DNA of 9,089 nt from Cyanobacteriota bacterium (GTDB lineage: Bacteria > Cyanobacteriota > Cyanobacteriia > Leptolyngbyales > Leptolyngbyaceae): NCBI GenBank assembly GCA_027482985.1, contig JAIXVO010000349.1, positions 1-9,089 on the forward strand. The letters are read 5' to 3'. The notes beneath the pieces are model-generated. The model did no database searches, was not told the DNA's origin, and worked only from the letters and a program-made list of their open reading frames with translations. Each line of letters begins with the position of its first letter. The stretch's first letter is position 1. Shown piece after piece: positions 1 to 7,558 of the stretch. The position numbers and the translations under genes are program-made.

Positions 1-34
1 CCCTACGTAAGGTGGATTTTGAGGCCAAAACGAC

Positions 35-1354
35 TTAACTCATGCCATTGTGGTAATGCTGATCGGGGTTGATCAGGCGCAGGAGCTTTTGTTTGACCTG
101 GGTATCAAACACACTCCATTTCATCTTGGCGTACTCGGCGCTTTCGGTAAAACCGGAGAGGAAGCCCAGTGGAATTTCGAAGCCACCAGCCTGCGATCGC
201 CCGCCGCCAAAGAAGCGTCCGTGGGCATCCTGACCAAAGGCTTCCTTGAGAAACTCATCGGGGTCGAGGGTAATTTTATTGGTGCGGAGAGAGCCAATCA
301 CCAATTCAATGTCTTCGTCTTCGTCATGCACAATGCCATACACGACTGCCGTATGGACATTTTCTTCCGTGACCAGGAAATCTGCCGCCTGGGGAATGGC
401 ATCCCGGTCGTCGTAGCGGAGATAGCCTACCCCGGCGATCGAGAAGTTGTTTTGAACGATGCGATTTTTGAGCGATCGCTCAATCACATCCATCACCTGC
501 TTCGAGCGGGAGGATTGCAGCACCGCATTTAACAGGGGCGCGTCATAAAAGCGGCTGAGAAACGCTGCCGCCAGAAAGTCTTCTTCCTGCGCTTGCCGTA
601 AGGCGTTAGTATCCGAGCGCAGCCCGTGCATTAACGCCGTCGCACATTTGACGTGTTCATTCGAGTTGATGTCAAGTTTCAGCAGGCCCGCTTGCAAGTA
701 CTGCGTCAGAATTGTCGCCGTGGCGCGAGTGTAGGGACGAATATCAATGAATTCGGCTTTTAACTCCCCTTGCGGGCTGTGATGATCAATCACGATCGCG
801 GTATGAATGCCTGCCTCCTGCAACGCGGGCATCAGTTGACTGGTGGTGCCCTGGTTATCAATCAGGACACAGCCGCCCTGATACAAGGTCAAATCGCGAC
901 TTTTGAGGGTCGGCAGTGCCCAGCGTTGCACGGGCAGGCTAGTGAGCTTGACCAGCGCAATGTTTTCTTGATGGCTGAGGGTACCTGCATAAACGATGTC
1001 GCAGGGAATCTCAAACTTTTGAGCAATCAGCTTATAGGTCCAGGCAGAAGAGAGGGCATCTGGGTCGGGAAAATCTTGGAGTACGACCAGTTGCCGTTCC
1101 CCGCGATGACGTTCGAGCAATTTGCGGAGAGCTTCGACTTTTTGGTACTGTTCCCGCGATCGAGCCGTATCATAGCCCTGAGTCGGGGGGGGATAACTGG
1201 GTGCAGGTTCCAAAATGGGTGCAGCGAAGGGTTCTGCAGCATCCGCATCCACTCCGGGCAATGCGGGAATATTAGTATCGGGAGTTTTAGTTACAGCCAA
1301 AGTGCTTTTTTTGGGGGGTGTCAGGTTACGAGTGGTCACTGAATCGGTTTGCAT
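35..1354 (-). CDS. DHH/DHHA1 family phosphoesterase (NrnA-like), 439 aa
   Basis: Probable metal-dependent phosphoesterase of the DHH superfamily, whose members hydrolyse short oligonucleotides, 3'-phosphoadenosine phosphate or cyclic dinucleotides in the cytoplasm. Visible motifs in order: DFPDPDA (residues 94-100, motif I), LIDNQ (164-168, motif II), IDHH (189-192, the signature), GLRSDT (244-249, motif IV), and a C-terminal DHHA1 glycine loop GGGRSQAGG (383-391). Two positions are unusual: the motif I histidine that normally precedes NPDGD is Gln93, and the usual His of GGGGHxxAAG is Arg386. The first 65 residues or so are rich in Pro, Thr and Ala and look disordered. The ATG start at 1354 is the only good candidate, because the next Met lies inside the domain; no clear Shine-Dalgarno precedes it. 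It is 232 bp downstream of the HNH gene on the same strand, so an operon is doubtful. Family is clear; substrate is not. Confidence 0.88.
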   Translation of the reverse strand: MQTDSVTTRNLTPPKKSTLAVTKTPDTNIPALPGVDADAAEPFAAPILEPAPSYPPPTQGYDTARSREQYQKVEALRKLLERHRGERQLVVLQDFPDPDALSSAWTYKLIAQKFEIPCDIVYAGTLSHQENIALVKLTSLPVQRWALPTLKSRDLTLYQGGCVLIDNQGTTSQLMPALQEAGIHTAIVIDHHSPQGELKAEFIDIRPYTRATATILTQYLQAGLLKLDINSNEHVKCATALMHGLRSDTNALRQAQEEDFLAAAFLSRFYDAPLLNAVLQSSRSKQVMDVIERSLKNRIVQNNFSIAGVGYLRYDDRDAIPQAADFLVTEENVHTAVVYGIVHDEDEDIELVIGSLRTNKITLDPDEFLKEAFGQDAHGRFFGGGRSQAGGFEIPLGFLSGFTESAEYAKMKWSVFDTQVKQKLLRLINPDQHYHNGMS

Positions 1355-1586
1355 AAAGAGGGTTAAGCGAGCGGAGGATCACTCCAGAAGTCGTTCACCA
1401 GTCATCATCTTGGATCGTAGGACAAGTGCAGATCCAAAAGGATGCGGGTGCAATTGCCCTGACTCGATCTTCGCAAAAAACCTGAAAATCGTCATACTCC
1501 CCTGGGTTTATCTCTCTAAAGGAAGAGAGCCTAATTTCGCAAAAATGCAAGGGCATAAAAGAAAACCCTCTGGCGATCGCAGAAGG

Positions 1587-2084
1587 TTACATCCCAATGA
1601 CGTATTTTCGCCATTCTTGATTGAGTCCGTTTTTGACATGTTTGGTCACCTCGAAATAAAGACCACTGTAGGGCTTGGCTGGTTGAATGGATAACAGCAT
1701 ATTGGCCTCTTTGGGCGTTCGATTGCCCTTCTTCACATTGCAACGCACGCAAGCAGTGACGATATTCTCCCAGGCATCCCCGCCGCCTCGCGATCGCGGC
1801 ACTACATGATCGAGGGTTAAATCCTCCCCAGTGTAGCCACAGTACTGACAGGCATAACCATCGCGGTGAAGGAGATTCTTGCGAGTCAGGGGAATTTCTT
1901 TGTACGGAACTCGGACATAGTGACGCAACCGAATTACCGTTGGCAACGGAAAGCCAGAGTAAATCAGCTTTCCGTTATGTTCAACTTGCTCGGCTTTGCC
2001 TTTCAGCAGTAAAACGATCGCTCTACGCCAGCTCGTAATATTGAGCGGTTCGTAGGAGGCATTGAGCACCAGAACCTTGCTCAT
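1587..2084 (-). CDS. HNH endonuclease, 165 aa
   Basis: Small HNH nuclease of the type found in most cyanobacterial genomes. The nuclease core lies in the middle: CxxC at Cys79/Cys82, LDHVVPRSRGG (residues 91-101) with the catalytic Asp92-His93, WENIV with Asn107, and a second CxxC at Cys112/Cys115, the four cysteines probably binding one zinc. A basic N-terminal section (about 1-70, starting MSKVLVLNASYEPLN) precedes the core and is typical of this subfamily. It starts at an ATG with no recognisable Shine-Dalgarno and is divergent from alr. No methyltransferase or mobile-element gene lies next to it, so a stand-alone role (DNA repair or processing, or a domesticated nuclease) is more likely than restriction. 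The target is unknown. Confidence 0.9.
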   Translation of the reverse strand: MSKVLVLNASYEPLNITSWRRAIVLLLKGKAEQVEHNGKLIYSGFPLPTVIRLRHYVRVPYKEIPLTRKNLLHRDGYACQYCGYTGEDLTLDHVVPRSRGGGDAWENIVTACVRCNVKKGNRTPKEANMLLSIQPAKPYSGLYFEVTKHVKNGLNQEWRKYVIGM

Positions 2085-2192
2085 TCGAATTTAGTTGAAA
2101 CAATATTTCCACAGATGGTAACACACGAATCTCAGAGATGGGCAGGCCACCCCAGGAACCCCTGAGATCCGGAGGTTTTTCTGCTGTGCCAA

Positions 2193-2221
2193 TTGACCTA
2201 TTGTAAAAGGGCATCTATCCT
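2193..2221 (+). promoter_or_regulatory. Putative sigma70-type promoter of alr
   Basis: TTGACC at 2193-2198 (5 of 6 to the -35 consensus), a 17-bp spacer, and TATCCT at 2216-2221 (4 of 6 to the -10 consensus). Transcription would begin near 2228 and leave a leader of about 155 nt before the alr start at 2383. This is a sequence match only. Confidence 0.45.
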
Positions 2222-2250
2222 GGCAGTCATTGTTGGCGGGGTAAACAGTA

Positions 2251-2265
2251 GAGACATGCCAGCAG
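2251..2265 (+). repeat. Degenerate half copy of the GAGACGTGCCAGCGG palindrome
   Basis: GAGACATGCCAGCAG matches the left half of the palindromic repeat at 3762 and 9010 in 13 of 15 positions. The right arm is not present in recognisable form. It lies in the predicted alr leader, and repetitive GCCT words follow about 55 bp later. It may be a decayed copy, though chance cannot be excluded for a 15-mer. Confidence 0.35.
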
Positions 2266-2370
2266 TCAGTCGATCTGTGGCACAGCGAACGGGATGCAGT
2301 GCGAAGGCTCTGATGGGTTGCTTGCCTACTGCCTTTTGCCTGCCGCCCGCTGTCTTCGAAGTGTGTTGTG

Positions 2371-2375
2371 AGGAG
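2371..2375 (+). promoter_or_regulatory. Ribosome binding site fixing the alr start
   Basis: AGGAG at 2371-2375 stands 7 nt before the ATG at 2383. This favours the ATG over the in-frame GTG at 2368, which the same AGGAG could not serve. Confidence 0.75.
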
Positions 2376-2382
2376 TGGTGAG

Positions 2383-3597
<1,215 letters not shown>

Positions 3598-3904
3598 GAG
3601 GCAGAAGTCGGGAGGCGGGAGTGTGATCTAGGGGCATGGGAAGGGCGTTGTTGAGGGGCAATGAGGGGTGTTATGTTGGCGATCGCGCAGCGGATCTCCT
3701 AACCTGAACCGACTGGCTGACGGTGCTTCTGATCCCTGTGCTCTTACCCCTATCCTCTGACGAGACGTGCCAGCGGCAAGTCTCTACGATGCCGTTTTCC
3801 GCTGAGGTTGCTCTATTTCTTGAACCACTTGGCCGACGCTACATCTCCCTTTCCCTTCCTTCCCATTCCTCCTGACTCCTGACTCCTCTCTCCCCCTCCT
3901 TCCT
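3598..3904. other. Gene-free stretch between alr and mscS
   Basis: These 307 bp contain no ORF with coding character. From left to right they hold a G-rich tract continuing from the alr end (to about 3672), a HIP1 octamer near 3679, the palindrome at 3762-3784, and a C/T-rich tract (about 3841-3904) reaching the mscS start. I found no convincing sigma70 promoter for mscS and no classical terminator for alr, although the palindrome might serve as one. Confidence 0.6.
3762..3784. repeat. Dispersed palindrome, copy 1
   Basis: Hairpin arms are GAGAC (3762-3766) with GTCTC (3780-3784) and TGCC (3768-3771) with GGCA (3775-3778), around an AGC loop and one G-A mismatch. The left 15 bases, GAGACGTGCCAGCGG, are identical to the copy at 9010. 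A pyrimidine-rich tract follows within about 60 bp. It could act as a bidirectional terminator or be a mobile palindromic repeat. Confidence 0.7.
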
Positions 3905-4693
3905 ATGCTGGCCGAACTCACGATTCAAGCGAACCCGACCCAACTGTATGAAGTCTTTTGGGGTATGGCAGTATGGTTGTTGCCGCGAGTGCTCTGGGCG
4001 ATCGCGATTTTAATTTTGACGCGGTTTGCGATCGGCATTACGCGGCAATTGACACGGAAGTTTTTGCAGCCGGTGGAACCGACGTTGCGCAAGTTTTTTG
4101 TGCAGACGGTGGAAGTGGTGACGCTGATTGTGGGCTTGATTGCGGCGCTCAATGTGCTGGGGATTCAAACCACGACGTTGATCGCGATTTTGGGGGCGGC
4201 GGGGTTGGCGATCGGCTTGGCGTTGCAGAGTAGCCTCTCACACTTTGCGGCGGGGGTGATGCTGGTGACGTTTCGCCCGTTTGAAGTGGGGGATTTGATT
4301 GAAGGGGCGGGAGTGGCGGGGGTGGTGGAAAGTATTGGCATTTTTTCGACCAACATCATTACTCCCGATAACGTGAAAATCGTGGTGCCGAACAATAATT
4401 TGTTTACGGGTACGTTGCGGAATCTGACGACGATGGGCACGCGGCGGGTGGATCTGGAGGTGAATATTGGCGATCGCGAGATCGAGCCAACCATCACCCA
4501 TTTGCTATCCCTCGTCCAACCTCATCCGTTAGTGCTCAATGATCCGAAACCAACGTGTAACGTCCTGACAGTGACAGCTGACACCACGACGCTATATCTC
4601 CGTCCGTGGTGTGCAGCGGAAGTGTATGACCAGGTGAAGGCCGAAATTCAGCAGATCGTGAAAGAAGCTTTGAAAGCGGCGATCGCGGAATAG
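3905..4693 (+). CDS. mscS: MscS-family small-conductance mechanosensitive channel, 262 aa
   Basis: Inner-membrane channel expected to open under membrane tension and release solutes on hypo-osmotic shock. Three membrane segments are visible (about residues 21-44, 63-84, 91-120). The third is the pore helix: GAAGLAIGLALQ (97-108) then SSLSHFAAGV (109-118), followed by FRPFEVGD (123-130), the start of the MscS beta domain, and VPNNNLFTGTLRN (161-173). It is slightly shorter than the 286-aa E. coli protein and has no extra N-terminal domains. The pore-sealing leucines Leu105 and Leu109 of E. coli align with Leu101 and Leu105. The glycine equivalent to E. coli Gly113 is Ser109, while Gly121 is kept as Gly117. 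The ATG at 3905 has no Shine-Dalgarno, because the upstream stretch is CCTCCTTCCT; an ATG at 3965 is an alternative start but would leave no periplasmic N-terminus. Confidence 0.92.
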   Translation: MLAELTIQANPTQLYEVFWGMAVWLLPRVLWAIAILILTRFAIGITRQLTRKFLQPVEPTLRKFFVQTVEVVTLIVGLIAALNVLGIQTTTLIAILGAAGLAIGLALQSSLSHFAAGVMLVTFRPFEVGDLIEGAGVAGVVESIGIFSTNIITPDNVKIVVPNNNLFTGTLRNLTTMGTRRVDLEVNIGDREIEPTITHLLSLVQPHPLVLNDPKPTCNVLTVTADTTTLYLRPWCAAEVYDQVKAEIQQIVKEALKAAIAE

Positions 4694-4808
4694 AGAGATC
4701 AAATTGCCCCTTGCTCCCAACGCTTCTCAGCCTGAAGCACTGTGAGACCCATCAAATTTGGCAGTAACAGTTCATTCCCCAGTGCTGATGATCTAGCTTT
4801 GTTCAATG

Positions 4809-4822
4809 CTGGCGATCGCCAG
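4809..4822. repeat. 14-bp perfect palindrome around a HIP1 octamer
   Basis: CTGGCGATCGCCAG is a perfect inverted repeat centred on GCGATCGC, in the 211-bp gap between convergent mscS and the 61-aa gene. No T-run follows on either strand, so it is not a typical rho-independent terminator. Confidence 0.5.
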
Positions 4823-4904
4823 TTCTGAGCCAATCCCACGGATATCCACCCCCTAGAAGTGCCAGTTGGGAGAGCAATGAGGGTGGGGCTTGACAGATGA
4901 GCGT

Positions 4905-5090
4905 TTAATTGTTGTCGGCATCGGGAAAGGTTGACTTAAATTCGTCCAGCAGGTCATCCATTTCCTCGATCGCCTGATTTACATCAATGCGCAGGGTGCC
5001 CAGGTTGGGTTGTTCCAGCAGGCGCAGCAAAAACTCGCGTTTGCTGGCAATTTGATTAATTTGTTCGCGCATCATTTGAGGGTCAACCAT
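4905..5090 (-). CDS. Small conserved-type hypothetical protein, 61 aa
   Basis: A short acidic, probably wholly helical protein starting MVDPQMMREQINQIASKRE, with heptad-like hydrophobic spacing through residues 5-50 (LLRLLEQ, then IDVNQAIEEMDDLLDEF), suggesting a coiled coil or helical hairpin, and an acidic end DADNN. There is no signal peptide or membrane segment. I chose the ATG at 5090 over an in-frame TTG at 5111 that would add 7 residues; GAGG-type sequences precede both, so the start is not certain. It lies downstream of the 83-aa gene on the same strand (103 bp gap) and convergent with mscS. I do not recognise a function. The amphipathic helical pattern argues for a real gene. Confidence 0.65.
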   Translation of the reverse strand: MVDPQMMREQINQIASKREFLLRLLEQPNLGTLRIDVNQAIEEMDDLLDEFKSTFPDADNN

Positions 5091-5193
5091 AGCAACTCTG
5101 CCTCTGTCCAAGTTTGATCCCTCTTATTCTAAAGGGTCGGGGATGAGTGTAGGCGACCCTAACGGTATCGGCAAGCAGTGCGCGGCCTAGATA

Positions 5194-5445
5194 TTACCGC
5201 AAAAAAGGTGGGCGTTTGGGGGGGGCGGGGGGATGTTTGATCACTTCCGCCATGAAGCGTTTCAGGGCTTGTTCGCGATTTTTCATGAAGGCGGCCCAAA
5301 AGCCAGGATGAAATTCATCCATCGTTTTCGCGATCGCCCAAATATCGACCGCCAGGATGTTATGCAGAATTTCGTCTTCTCGTTGCAGGGAATGAATTTG
5401 TTCCAACAGCGCCTGTTCTGGCGTTGGACTGCGATCAGTGGTCAT
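5194..5445 (-). CDS. Hypothetical protein, 83 aa
   Basis: A small protein that I cannot assign to a named family. The N-terminal half is helical (EQALLEQIHSLQREDEIL, about residues 10-27), followed by an aromatic-rich middle (DIWAIAKTMDEFHPGFWAAF, 34-53) and a basic stretch (KNREQALKRFMAEVIKH). It ends in a proline-rich tail (PPAPPKRPPFLR) encoded by long C-runs. No signal peptide or membrane segment is clear. It starts at an ATG at 5445 without an obvious Shine-Dalgarno and is divergent from the DUF2854 operon. The amino-acid pattern resembles small soluble proteins conserved among cyanobacteria, but that is an impression and not a match. Confidence 0.65.
   Translation of the reverse strand: MTTDRSPTPEQALLEQIHSLQREDEILHNILAVDIWAIAKTMDEFHPGFWAAFMKNREQALKRFMAEVIKHPPAPPKRPPFLR
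5210..5232 (+). other. G-run cluster with quadruplex potential
   Basis: On the plus strand: GGG (5210-5212), eight G (5218-5225) and six G (5227-5232), with short spacers. This satisfies a four-run G-quadruplex pattern with loops of 1-5 nt. It lies within the 3' end of the 83-aa minus-strand gene, on that gene's template strand. Confidence 0.55.
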
Positions 5446-5523
5446 AGGCAGGGCAGGAAAAAGGGTGACGCGGAACTCAGGAGTTGGTTCGCCGCTTCTC
5501 CCTGTTCTGCGGCAACAGTCAGG

Positions 5524-5529
5524 GATAAT
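5524..5529 (+). promoter_or_regulatory. Possible -10 element of the DUF2854-DUF2079 operon
   Basis: GATAAT (5 of 6 to TATAAT) lies 39 nt before the ATG at 5569, in the 123-bp divergent gap. No good -35 hexamer sits at the right spacing, so either the promoter depends on an activator or this is chance. Confidence 0.3.
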
Positions 5530-5568
5530 GAGGAATAACGAACTCTTTCATTGAGACTAATTTCTTCT

Positions 5569-6135
5569 ATGTTACGCCAAATTTCTCTGGGAACTGTGGG
5601 GCTGACGATCGGCGGCATCCTCACCATCGTCGGCTTTGTCGCCTACTTTGTGCTGGATAATGCCACGTTAAATTTGGTGGGATTCTTTTATGGCATTCCC
5701 CTTCTATTAGGCGGTTTGGCCTTGAAAGCAGCAGAATTAGAACCGGTGCCTGTGACTCAACCAACTGCCCCGGAAGTGGTAGCCTTGCGCGATCGCCAAG
5801 CAACAGCGACCCAAAACCAGATCCGCAAAGATGTGACCCGTTACCGCTACGGTCAACCCGCTCACCTGGACAGTTCCCTGGAAGCCTTGGGACTCAGCCC
5901 CACGGATGAAGAATGTCCGATCCTGACGGGGATTCGCGAAAGTAGTACCGATGGCGCTTATACCCTCGTCCTGGAATTCGATACACCAATGATTGCGCTG
6001 GAAACGTGGCAGCAGAAACAAGAAAAACTGACGAAATTTTTTGGACCGGGGGTGCAGGTGGCACTCACACCCTTACCAGACGATCGCATCGAAGTGGCTT
6101 TGATCACCACGCCTGAGGCTTCCGTCCCGGCATGA
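5569..6135 (+). CDS. DUF2854 family membrane protein, 188 aa
   Basis: Protein of unknown function in a family known from cyanobacteria and plant chloroplasts. Numbered from the ATG at 5569: two adjacent hydrophobic segments (about residues 8-29 and 34-54) form a membrane hairpin with the family-like text NATLNLVGFFYGIPLLLGG. A hydrophilic domain follows (about 70-188) containing RYRYGQPAHLDSSLEALGL (91-109), DEECPIL, and a C-terminal section with predicted strand character (TLVLEFDTP; VQVALTPLPDDRIEVALI). An in-frame TTG at 5551 would add 6 residues; the ATG is preferred because MLRQISLGTVGL matches the usual family start. It is first in an operon: its TGA overlaps the next ATG by 4 bp, implying translational coupling to the DUF2079 gene. 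Confidence 0.88.
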   Translation: MLRQISLGTVGLTIGGILTIVGFVAYFVLDNATLNLVGFFYGIPLLLGGLALKAAELEPVPVTQPTAPEVVALRDRQATATQNQIRKDVTRYRYGQPAHLDSSLEALGLSPTDEECPILTGIRESSTDGAYTLVLEFDTPMIALETWQQKQEKLTKFFGPGVQVALTPLPDDRIEVALITTPEASVPA

Positions 6136-7541
6136 GCGTCCCGGATGAGCCGTTGTCATCCCAGCCCGATCGCCCCTTAGCCTGGTTGATTGGCGGGAGC
6201 AGTCTGGTCCTGTTTGCCTGTAGCAGTGTGCGGCATTGGCTGTTTCAGTCCACTGCCTTCGATCTCGGTTTTTTTGACCAGGCGACTTATCTCATCAGTC
6301 AGGGACAGCCCCCGATCGTGTCGTTTTGGGGGTTTCATGTGATGGGCGGTCATGCGGATTGGATTTTGTACGCGATCGCCGGACTTTACCGACTGTATCC
6401 CTCCGTGTACTGGCTGCTGGCGATTCAGGCGATTGCCCTCTCGCTGGGTGCGCTCCCCACCTGGTATCTGGCGCGACAGGCAGGAGTACCACCTGCCCAG
6501 GCGAAGGCGATCGCGATCGCCTATTTGCTTTACCCGCTGATCTTTAACATCAACCTGTTTGACTTTCACCCGGAAGTGATTGCTGTGCCGTTGTTACTCG
6601 CCAGTGTCCTCGCCGCCAGACAGCAGCGGATGGGCTGGTTTGTCGGGTGTGTTGGGTTGATTTTGGGCTGCCGGGATGCCCTCGCCTTAACCGTTATCTT
6701 TATGGGACTGTGGCTGATGCGCTGGGAAAAGCGACCCCGGTTGGGGGCGATCGCGATTGGGCTAGGGGTTGCCTGGTTTTTGATCGCCACCAAAGTGGTG
6801 ATTCCGGCGTTTCGTCCTGGTGGGGTGGAATCGGTATGGCGATTTGCGTACCTGGGCAACTCCTTACCGGAAATTGCGCTGAATCTTATTCTCAAACCCC
6901 ATGTCGTGCTGCCAGCCCTATTCACACTCCCGAATCTGGCCTATCTGCTCCTCCTTTTTGCCCCGATCGCCTGGGGGTTATCCTGGGCACATTTAGCCCC
7001 ACTAGTCCCCATTTTGCCCACTTTGGGGATGAACCTCCTGAGTACGGTCGATCAGCAGAAAGACTTACTACATCAATACTCTTTGCCAGCGGTGCCGTTT
7101 TTGATCCTGGCGGCGATCGCGGCAGTGGCGGCGGGTCAAAGTTGGCTACATCGGCCCCGGCAGATCATCTTGTTTGCGCTGGTGGGCTTTTTAGCACTGG
7201 CGAAATTTGGTTATTTCACGTCCCGCTATTTGCAATCTCTGGATACCTGGCAGGCAACTCGTACCGCTGTGAGCCAGATTGAGTCGGCTGAGAGTGTGCT
7301 GACGACGGCCTGGATTGTGCCCCATGTGACCCATCGCCCCACGGTAAAAGTGACGATTCAAGGGACTCAGGATGATGACCTCATGCCCTTTCGCTATGTG
7401 CTGTTGAATTTGCGCCATCCTGGTTGGCTGAGCGATCGCTCGGTGCAACAAACTTTGCGCGATCGCTTGCGGCAAGATGCCCGTTTTGTAGAACAATTTC
7501 AGCAGGATGATGTGCATTTATTTATGCAAAACCGCTCTTAG
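6132..7541 (+). CDS. DUF2079 family polytopic membrane protein, first paralogue, 469 aa
   Basis: Integral membrane protein of the DUF2079 family, which resembles GT-C fold glycosyltransferases that use lipid-linked sugars; catalysis has not been established from this sequence. About 10 hydrophobic segments fall between residues 15 and 360, followed by a soluble C-terminal region of about 100 residues. The first external loop has an acidic motif, FDLGFFDQ (43-50, Asp44 and Asp49), placed where GT-C enzymes carry catalytic acid residues. Other conserved text is GGHADWI (72-78), LFDFHPEVIA (142-151), GCRDALALT (179-187), HQYSLPAVPF (314-323), VPHVTHRP (396-403) and LLNLRHPG (424-431). The usual GDH of this family, kept in the downstream paralogue, reads GGH here. 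Start is the ATG overlapping the DUF2854 stop (ATGA). Confidence 0.9.
   Translation: MSVPDEPLSSQPDRPLAWLIGGSSLVLFACSSVRHWLFQSTAFDLGFFDQATYLISQGQPPIVSFWGFHVMGGHADWILYAIAGLYRLYPSVYWLLAIQAIALSLGALPTWYLARQAGVPPAQAKAIAIAYLLYPLIFNINLFDFHPEVIAVPLLLASVLAARQQRMGWFVGCVGLILGCRDALALTVIFMGLWLMRWEKRPRLGAIAIGLGVAWFLIATKVVIPAFRPGGVESVWRFAYLGNSLPEIALNLILKPHVVLPALFTLPNLAYLLLLFAPIAWGLSWAHLAPLVPILPTLGMNLLSTVDQQKDLLHQYSLPAVPFLILAAIAAVAAGQSWLHRPRQIILFALVGFLALAKFGYFTSRYLQSLDTWQATRTAVSQIESAESVLTTAWIVPHVTHRPTVKVTIQGTQDDDLMPFRYVLLNLRHPGWLSDRSVQQTLRDRLRQDARFVEQFQQDDVHLFMQNRS
6506..6521. repeat. Overlapping pair of HIP1 octamers
   Basis: GGCGATCGCGATCGCC is a 16-bp perfect palindrome holding two GCGATCGC octamers sharing GC. 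In frame it encodes part of an Ala-Ile-Ala-Ile-Ala run in a membrane helix. It is the only overlapping pair among roughly 25 HIP1 sites in the window. Confidence 0.85.
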
Positions 7542-7545
7542 AGAA

Positions 7546-7551
7546 GAGAGG
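7546..7551 (+). promoter_or_regulatory. Ribosome binding site of the second DUF2079 gene
   Basis: GAGAGG at 7546-7551 is 7 nt before the ATG at 7559. An in-frame GTG at 7556 directly precedes that ATG but would be only 4 nt from the site, so the ATG is chosen. Confidence 0.65.
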
Positions 7552-7558
7552 CAGAGTG

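Larger units (their letters stand above)
2085..2382. other. Divergent intergenic region between the HNH gene and alr
   Basis: A 298-bp non-coding stretch separating two divergent genes. It holds a sigma70-type promoter candidate facing alr (2193-2221), a half copy of the palindromic repeat (2251-2265), and a stretch around 2320-2352 in which short GCCT-type words recur. No convincing ORF with a ribosome binding site was seen. The promoter for the HNH gene should lie near 2085-2140; an A+T-rich block at about 2098-2108 is the only hint of a -10. Confidence 0.6.

Noticed and set aside
50..532. 160-aa plus-strand ORF inside the DHH gene
   Set aside because: Antisense to a gene with clear family motifs; the translation shows no domain and is a by-product of GC-rich codon use.
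770..1342. 190-aa plus-strand ORF inside the DHH gene
   Set aside because: Also antisense to the same conserved gene, with no recognisable motif and low-complexity composition.
1512..1529. CTCTCT / AGAGAG hairpin between the HNH and DHH genes, considered as a terminator
   Set aside because: Only 6 bp of stem with a 6-nt loop and no T-run in the minus-strand direction.
1470..1545. 10-nt direct repeat TTCGCAAAAA at 1470 and 1536
   Set aside because: Short and A-rich, only two copies and no associated structure; likely chance.
6647..7282. 211-aa plus-strand ORF in another frame of the first DUF2079 gene
   Set aside because: Entirely inside a strongly conserved membrane protein gene; composition is that of a shifted frame.
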